The translations under genes were made by a program, and so were the position numbers. DNA of 64,000 nucleotides from Nonomuraea angiospora (GTDB taxonomy: Bacteria; Actinomycetota; Actinomycetes; Streptosporangiales; Streptosporangiaceae). Positions 58,864-64,000 of this stretch are shown piece by piece; position 1 is the first letter of the stretch; each line of letters begins with the position of its first letter. The notes under the pieces were generated by a model. The model was not told where the DNA came from, ran no database searches, and worked only from the letters and a program-made list of their open reading frames with translations. The DNA lies in contig NZ_JADBEK010000001.1 of NCBI RefSeq assembly GCF_014873145.1, forward strand, positions 10,974,001 through 11,038,000, given 5' to 3'.

Positions 58864-61206
58864 TCAGTGGGGGGTGAGTGTGATCCTGCTCGCGGCGTGC
58901 CGTTCCACCTGCGCGCGGCTGTAGAGAAGCGGGAAATACTCGCCCGACCTCCAGCGCTCCGCGAGATCCCGGTAGTGCGGGCTGCGCGGGTCGCCGGACT
59001 GGCCGGGCGCGTTCACGGCGCGGGAGTTGTCCCATCGGCCGACGTCCAGCACCATCTTGAACGAGGCCCCCGACGACTGCTGGAAGGTGGCCGGGCTGTA
59101 GGCGGAGGCGTCCACCGTGTACGCCGAGCCGCCCCGGGGGAAGGGGCCCACGTTCGCGCCGACGGGGCTCGTGAACGTGGTGTACTGCAGCGCCCCCCAC
59201 CGCCACGTGCGCGGGTCGGCGCCGAGCCGCCCGGCGACCTCGCGGTAGGCGGCGGCCAGCGACGTGTCCAGCAGCTTGTCCCGCGCGGCCTTCCCGCCGG
59301 CGCCGAACCAGCGCTCGGGGTTCTCCAGCGCGTCGATCAGCAGGCGGGCGTCGAAGAACGGGATGGAGTCCGCCACCTCGGGCGGCAGCACGGCGCGGCG
59401 GAAGGCCGGCCCGAGATGGCGCGAGAACCACGGCTCGAACAGCGCCGCCTGCGCCGAGTCCGCGTCCGCGACCCCGTCGTAGGAGCGCAGCAGCCGCAGC
59501 GCCCGCGTGGTGTCCGGGTCCGCGCTCGTCAGGCCGTCGAGCAGGCGCGCGATCCGCCGCGCGGGCGTGGACACCTTGTCGGCCTGCAGGCGGATGGAGT
59601 CCTCGACCGTGCCGCGCGGGCTCGACGCGAGCACCTCGTCGATGCGCTGCCTGCGGTAGGGCGGGTCCCACTCGAACCCGATCTCGTCGGGGTGGCCCGC
59701 GGGGAGGTTGAACTCGTTCGCCGAGGCGACGAATCCCTGCCGCGGATTGTAGGAGCGGGGCAGGCGGGCGCCGTCGAGGAAGCCGTCCCACTCGTAGCGG
59801 CCGTCGCCGGGGACGGGCAGCAGGCCGTCGTAGCCGTCGCGCTTGGGGGTGAGGGCGCCGGGCACCCAGCCGATGTTGCCCGAGACGTCGGCGTAAATCT
59901 GGTTCTCGGGAGGGCCGCCCCAGGTGCGCATGGCCGCCGAGAACTCCGTGAAGTCGCGGGCCCCCATGTACGTCATGCTGCCGAAGTAGGGGGAGGTGCC
60001 GGGCTCCAGCCAGGTGGTGCGCACGGCGTAGGCGAGGTTGCGCTGCCGGTCGATCTTGATCACCGGGCCGTGCCTGGTGAAGGGGAGCTCCACCTCGACC
60101 GGCGCGGCGCCCGCGACCGGCACCCGCTCGGCCGTCGTCCTGAAGCGCTCCCAGCCGCCGCCGTAGCGGTACCTGCCCGGGTCGGCGGGGTCGAGCTCGT
60201 AGACGTAGAGGTCCTCCTGGTCGGCGCCGAAGATGGTCAGGCCGAACGCGACGGTGCCGTTGTGCCCCATCGAGATCCCGGGCAGCGCGGGCTCGCCGGC
60301 CCCGATGACGTCGAGCCCGGGGGCCGACAGATGGGCCATGTAGCGCAGCGAGGGCGCCGTCAGCGACCGGTGCGGGTCGCCGGCCAGGATGGGGCGGCCC
60401 GTGGCGGTGCGGCCCGGCGAGATCGCCCAGGCATTGCTGCCCTCGGCGTCAGCGGGGGAGGCCGGGGCCGGGCGTATCGCGCCGTTCTCGAAGACCACGC
60501 CGCGCGTGGCCAGCTCGTACGTCCGCAGCACGTCCATGGGCACGGCGCAGGGGTCGAGCCCCTTGGGCACGGCGGCGGCGCGCTCGGGCTCCAGCCGCCA
60601 CAGCGCCGCGGACGCCTTGGCCCCGCCCGCGCAGACGACGAGCGAGCGGAGCACCTCGCTGTAGACGTTCTTGGAGATGCCGTGGCTCCTGATCCGCACC
60701 ACGTCCTCCGGCCGCCACAGCGCGGGCGCGTACCCGAGCTGCCGGAACTCGGGCGGCAGCTGCTCCGGGTTCTCCGCGAGCCGGCGCACGTAGGCGTTGA
60801 TGCCCTCGGTGAAGCGGGTCGCGGCCCGTTTCGCCCCCGGGCCGTAGCTCGCCCACTCCCGGTCCATGTCACCGCGGTAGAGGAACATCCGCGCCGCCTT
60901 GTCCTGCTCCACGTAGGAGGGGCCCAACACCGAGGAGAGCTCTCCCAGGCCGCGCCGCCGCCACAGGTCGATCTGGAACAGCCGGTCCCTGGCGGCGTTG
61001 AAGCCCTGGGCGAGGAAGAGGTCGTCGGTGTCGCGGGCGTAGATGTGCGGCACGCCCCACCGGTCCACGATCAGCTCGACCGGCTGCTTGAGACCGGGGA
61101 CCCGCAGGGTCTCCGTGTCCTGCGGGCGGGCGGCGGCGGGCAGCGTCGTCAGCGCCAGGACGAGTCCGGCGGCCAGCGCCGTTCCGGCGCGCAGGCGGTT
61201 CCGCAT
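58864..61206 (-). CDS. secreted penicillin-acylase-family (Ntn) hydrolase
   Basis: A 780-aa precursor. Signal peptide MRNRLRAGTALAAGLVLALT ending near AAARP. The alpha chain (LIVDRWGVPHIYARDTDDLF, DRLFQIDLWRRRGLGELS) is followed by a spacer, and the autoprocessing site is GSNAW with the N-terminal nucleophile Ser257. The beta chain has GISMGHNGTVAFGLTIFG and NRNLAYAVR-type (RQRNLAYAVRTTW) segments. It belongs to the acylase group that includes aculeacin/AHL acylases, which cleave amide-linked acyl chains outside the cell. Lying between rmlA and rmlB it probably tailors or inactivates the cluster product. Confidence 0.92.
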   Translation of the reverse strand: MRNRLRAGTALAAGLVLALTTLPAAARPQDTETLRVPGLKQPVELIVDRWGVPHIYARDTDDLFLAQGFNAARDRLFQIDLWRRRGLGELSSVLGPSYVEQDKAARMFLYRGDMDREWASYGPGAKRAATRFTEGINAYVRRLAENPEQLPPEFRQLGYAPALWRPEDVVRIRSHGISKNVYSEVLRSLVVCAGGAKASAALWRLEPERAAAVPKGLDPCAVPMDVLRTYELATRGVVFENGAIRPAPASPADAEGSNAWAISPGRTATGRPILAGDPHRSLTAPSLRYMAHLSAPGLDVIGAGEPALPGISMGHNGTVAFGLTIFGADQEDLYVYELDPADPGRYRYGGGWERFRTTAERVPVAGAAPVEVELPFTRHGPVIKIDRQRNLAYAVRTTWLEPGTSPYFGSMTYMGARDFTEFSAAMRTWGGPPENQIYADVSGNIGWVPGALTPKRDGYDGLLPVPGDGRYEWDGFLDGARLPRSYNPRQGFVASANEFNLPAGHPDEIGFEWDPPYRRQRIDEVLASSPRGTVEDSIRLQADKVSTPARRIARLLDGLTSADPDTTRALRLLRSYDGVADADSAQAALFEPWFSRHLGPAFRRAVLPPEVADSIPFFDARLLIDALENPERWFGAGGKAARDKLLDTSLAAAYREVAGRLGADPRTWRWGALQYTTFTSPVGANVGPFPRGGSAYTVDASAYSPATFQQSSGASFKMVLDVGRWDNSRAVNAPGQSGDPRSPHYRDLAERWRSGEYFPLLYSRAQVERHAASRITLTPH

Positions 61207-61223
61207 GGCACAGTACCTTTCGT

Positions 61224-62207
61224 TCAACGCGGCTCGTAGGCCTTGAGGGGCTTCCACCAGTCGCGGTGCTCCAGATACCAGCACACCGTCTCCGCCAGCC
61301 CCTCGGTGAACGGGACGCGCGGCGCGTAGCCGAGCTCCTTCTGGATCTTGCTGATGTCCACGGAATAGCGGAAGTCGTGGCCCTTGCGGTCCGCCACCGG
61401 CCGGACCATGGACCAGTCCATGCCCATGATGTCCAGCACCCGCCTGGTCAGCGTCAGGTTGCTCAGCTCGGTCCCGCCGCCGATGTTGTAGACCTCCCCG
61501 GCGCGTCCGGACTCCGCGACCAGCGCGATGCCGTCGCAGTGGTCGTCCACGTGCAGCCAGTCCCGCACGTTCGCGCCGTCGCCGTAGAGGGGCACCGGCA
61601 GCCCGTCCGCCAGGTTGGTGACGAACAGCGGGATGACCTTCTCGGGGAACTGGTACGGGCCGTAGTTGTTGGAGCACCGGGTCACGCACACGTCCAGCCC
61701 GTGCGTCCGGTGGTAGGCCAGAGCGAGCAGGTCGGAGGACGCCTTCGACGCCGAGTACGGGGAGTTCGGGCCGAGCGGGTCGTCCTCCGAGAAGGAGCCC
61801 TCCGGCGTGGAGCCGTAGACCTCGTCCGTGGAGACGTGCACGAACCTGCCGACCCCGGCCTCCAGTGCGCACTGCAGCAGCGTGTGGGTGCCGAGCACGT
61901 TGGTCCGGACGAACTCCGCCGACCCCTCGATGGAGCGGTCGACATGCGACTCGGCGGCGAAATGGACGACCAGGTCCACCTTCTCCATGGCGTCCCGCAC
62001 GAGCGGCACGCCGGCGATGTCCCCGTGGACGAACCGCAGCCGGGGGTCGTCGAGCACCTCCGCCAGATTCTCCAGGTTCCCCGCGTACGTCAGCTTGTCG
62101 AGCACCACGACCTCGGCCTCGGCCAGCGCCGGATAGTGCCCCTGGAACACCCTGTTGACGAAGTTCGACCCGATGAAACCGGCGCCACCCGTCACAAGAA
62201 TGCGCAT
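61224..62207 (-). CDS. rmlB: dTDP-glucose 4,6-dehydratase
   Basis: A 327-aa extended SDR: MRILVTGGAGFIGSNFVNRV (NAD site), HFAAESHVDRSIEGSAEFVR, VSTDEVYGS, the catalytic YSASKASSDL, RCSNNYGPYQFPEKVIP and YGDGANVRDWLHVDDHC. It converts dTDP-glucose to the 4-keto-6-deoxy sugar. AGGACTGAGG is upstream of the ATG at 62207. First gene of the leftward series rmlB, acylase, rmlA, thioesterase, phosphoesterase, PPTase. Confidence 0.97.
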   Translation of the reverse strand: MRILVTGGAGFIGSNFVNRVFQGHYPALAEAEVVVLDKLTYAGNLENLAEVLDDPRLRFVHGDIAGVPLVRDAMEKVDLVVHFAAESHVDRSIEGSAEFVRTNVLGTHTLLQCALEAGVGRFVHVSTDEVYGSTPEGSFSEDDPLGPNSPYSASKASSDLLALAYHRTHGLDVCVTRCSNNYGPYQFPEKVIPLFVTNLADGLPVPLYGDGANVRDWLHVDDHCDGIALVAESGRAGEVYNIGGGTELSNLTLTRRVLDIMGMDWSMVRPVADRKGHDFRYSVDISKIQKELGYAPRVPFTEGLAETVCWYLEHRDWWKPLKAYEPR

Positions 62208-62602
62208 CCTCAGTCCTCTTCGTAGGCCCTGTCCGGTCCGCCCGGCGGCGACTTCCATGACAGGACGCGCGCGGCGGCGTCGGCCAGTGAATTCCGGATA
62301 TTTAGGGGGGACCGGCGCCGGAAAAAGCTCTTCGGTCCCGCTGCCCCGTACATTTAGGGGCTGTTTAGGGGCTGACGGGACGGCACCCGGTCGTGCCTGC
62401 CGAAACCCGGTAGGGGTGGGGATAAGGGTTGGTGTGGGAGGGGTGCCCATGTACCGTTCTTGCTGATGAGACCGGCCCAATTCAGCGCCGTCTCGGAAAT
62501 TACCGGAATCGGTCGCACCCGAGCCCACGGCTTGTGAGAGGTGGCGAACGTGCGAGAAAAGACCTCCTTTTCGGAATCAAATCTTTTTGAGGGCGGACGA
62601 CG
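62208..62602. other. divergent intergenic region at the cluster border
   Basis: A 395-bp gap between leftward rmlB and rightward carboxylase gene. It contains TTTAGGGG-type repeats (62302, 62353, 62364), a GC-rich middle, and an AT-rich part near 62560-62590 (AATCAAATCTTTTTGAGG) close to the carboxylase start. No gene seen. Confidence 0.6.
62353..62374. promoter_or_regulatory. 11-bp tandem direct repeat, SARP-box-like
   Basis: TTTAGGGGCTG is repeated exactly twice in tandem. Heptamer direct repeats with 4-bp spacers (11-bp period) are the known binding pattern of Streptomyces antibiotic regulatory proteins (SARPs). A further TTTAGGGGG lies at 62302. Its position between rmlB and the carboxylase gene fits pathway control. 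Inferred. Confidence 0.5.
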
Positions 62603-64000
62603 TTGCTGACTATCAGCCCCACCGGCTCCCCTGTCGTTCAGGAGGAGCGCGAGCGCGATTTCCGTGAACCCGCCGTCCGCCTGGCCCGGCTGCTGGACGC
62701 CGGCTCCGTCGTGCCGCTGCACGACAAGGACGCCAGCGGGGTGACCGCCGTGCGCGGGCGCGTCGCGGGAAGGGACGTGATCGCCTACTGCACCGACGCC
62801 CTCAACATGGGCGGCGCCATGGGCGCGGAGGGCTGCCGCTGGGTCGTGGCCGCCATCGACGCGGCCGTGCTCGAAGGCGTTCCCGTGATCGGCCTGTGGC
62901 ACTCCGGCGGGGCCAGGCTGGCCGACGGCGTCGAGTCGATGGACGGCGTCGGCAAGGTGTTCCGGGCGATGACCCGGGCCTCCGGCCGGGTGCCCCAGAT
63001 CTCGGTCGTCCTCGGGCCGGCCGCCGGAGCCGCCGCCTACGGGCCCGCGCTGACGGACGTCGTGATCATGTCGTCCGCCGCCCGCATGTTCGTGACCGGC
63101 CCCGACGTCGTACGCACCGTCACGGGCGAGCAGGTCGACATGGAGTCGCTCGGCGGCCCCGGCGCCCACGGCCGCAAGTCGGGCGTGGCCCACGTCGTCG
63201 TCGAGAACGAGGCGGAGGCGTACCAGACGGCACGGCGCTTCACCGAGCTCTTCAACGGGCCGCGCTCCTTCGACCCGGACCTGGTGAAGGACGGCGACGA
63301 CCTCGGGACGCTGCTGCCGGAGAACCCGCGCCGCGCCTACGACGTGCGGCCCCTGGTCCGCGAGCTGCTCGACGACGGCGCGTTCGAGGAGCTGCAGCCG
63401 CGCTGGGCGGCCAACGTCGTCGTCGGACTCGGCCGGCTCGCCGGCGGGACCGTCGGCGTCATCGCCAACAACCCCCTGCGCAAGGGCGGCTGCCTCGACT
63501 CGCTGAGCGCCGAGAAGGCCTCGCGGTTCGTCCGCATGTGCGACGCGTTCGGCATCCCGCTGGTCGTGCTCGTGGACGTGCCCGGCTACCTGCCCGGCGT
63601 CGGCCAGGAGTGGGACGGCGTGATCCGGCGCGGGGCCAAGCTCCTGCACGCGTTCGCCGAGGCCGTCGTGCCCAGGGTCACCCTCGTCACGCGCAAGTCG
63701 TACGGCGGCGCGTACATCGCGATGAACTCCCGCTGCCTCGGGGCGACGGCGGTCTTCGCCTGGCCCCAGGCCGAGGTCGCGGTGATGAGCGCGGAGGCCG
63801 CCGTGGGAATCCTGCACCGCAAGCGGCTGGCCGCCGTCCCCGACGAGGACCGCGAGGCGCTGCGGCTGAGCCTCGTCGAGGAGCAGATCCGCACGGCCGG
63901 CGGCGTGGGCCGGGCCCTCGCGCTGGGCGTCGTGGACGAGGTGGTCGAGCCCGAGCACACCCGGCGGAGGATCGCCGAGGCCCTGGCCGCGACGCCGGCG
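62603..64000 (+). CDS. acyl-CoA carboxylase beta subunit (PccB/AccB type), 3' end outside window
   Basis: Open from TTG 62603 to the end of the window, 466 codons. Carboxyltransferase features: YCTDALNMGGAMGAEGCR, LWHSGGARLADGVESM, LGPAAGAAAYGPALTDVVIM, VDVPGYLPGVGQEWDGVIRR, KSYGGAYIAMNS. Usual family length is about 510-530 aa, so little is missing. It makes malonyl-CoA or methylmalonyl-CoA extender units with a biotin-bearing alpha subunit. Next to PPTase, type II thioesterase and deoxysugar genes it probably serves a polyketide pathway. The start codon is weakly supported (GAGGGCGG upstream). Confidence 0.92.
   Translation, partial: MLTISPTGSPVVQEERERDFREPAVRLARLLDAGSVVPLHDKDASGVTAVRGRVAGRDVIAYCTDALNMGGAMGAEGCRWVVAAIDAAVLEGVPVIGLWHSGGARLADGVESMDGVGKVFRAMTRASGRVPQISVVLGPAAGAAAYGPALTDVVIMSSAARMFVTGPDVVRTVTGEQVDMESLGGPGAHGRKSGVAHVVVENEAEAYQTARRFTELFNGPRSFDPDLVKDGDDLGTLLPENPRRAYDVRPLVRELLDDGAFEELQPRWAANVVVGLGRLAGGTVGVIANNPLRKGGCLDSLSAEKASRFVRMCDAFGIPLVVLVDVPGYLPGVGQEWDGVIRRGAKLLHAFAEAVVPRVTLVTRKSYGGAYIAMNSRCLGATAVFAWPQAEVAVMSAEAAVGILHRKRLAAVPDEDREALRLSLVEEQIRTAGGVGRALALGVVDEVVEPEHTRRRIAEALAATPA

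Overview
The window is about 72% GC with strongly G/C-biased third codon positions, many GTG and TTG starts and several ATGA/GTGA stop-start overlaps. Its gene content (conservon operon, roadblock proteins, F420-type LLM oxidoreductase, SpoIIE/RsbW phosphatase, EXLDI protein, many TetR/GntR/HxlR regulators) points to a filamentous actinomycete. A second rpoB gene not followed by rpoC suggests Nonomuraea or another member of the Streptosporangiaceae. The genus is an inference.

Layout. 1-5 kb: end of a GH43-type glycosidase, a 43-bp tandem repeat, a P450-TetR pair, a small membrane protein, and an HxlR regulator convergent with an LLM oxidoreductase. 5-12 kb: SGNH hydrolase and a sugar ABC importer operon (lipoprotein, two permeases, an unassigned probable carbohydrate-active protein) divergent from a GntR regulator with a palindromic operator. 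12-22 kb: frameshifted hypothetical gene, secreted GDPD, MarR/MFS pair, TetR with an SDR and ferredoxin-reductase operon, and a DrrAB-type exporter with EXLDI protein and AlkA-like glycosylase. 22-27 kb: GntR regulator, MatC-like carrier, class III CoA-transferase and a fused carboxyltransferase, a candidate malonate-type dicarboxylate module. 27-33.4 kb: cutinase pseudogene, amino acid permease, membrane NACHT NTPase, and a YcaO enzyme preceded by an overlapping 41-codon ORF, a candidate peptide-modification (RiPP) locus.

33.7-37.7 kb: complete cvnABCD conservon. 37.8-40.1 kb: Ser/Thr kinase with an extracellular GH6-like domain that lacks catalytic acids. 40-43.6 kb: polyol/idonate-type dehydrogenase pair split by a decayed IS200/IS605 element, with a GntR remnant upstream. 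43.7-45.9 kb: three roadblock proteins plus a DUF4388-like protein. 46-47 kb: SDR behind a KstR-type box, then repeat-rich DNA. 47.8-51.3 kb: orphan rpoB with substitutions in the rifampicin region and a palindrome on its promoter. 51.4-54.3 kb: multidomain SpoIIE phosphatase/RsbW. 54.4-55.7 kb: FrnE-like DsbA protein coupled to a 46-aa Cys-containing peptide, divergent from an HxlR regulator. 55.7-64 kb: PPTase, metallophosphoesterase, type II thioesterase, RmlA, penicillin-acylase-type hydrolase, RmlB and the start of an acyl-CoA carboxylase beta subunit. This right end looks like the border of a glycosylated polyketide or nonribosomal peptide cluster continuing past the window.

Most promising items: the YcaO/short-peptide/NACHT locus, the kinase with a dead GH6 sensor, the orphan rpoB, the malonate-like module, and the Cys peptide coupled to FrnE.
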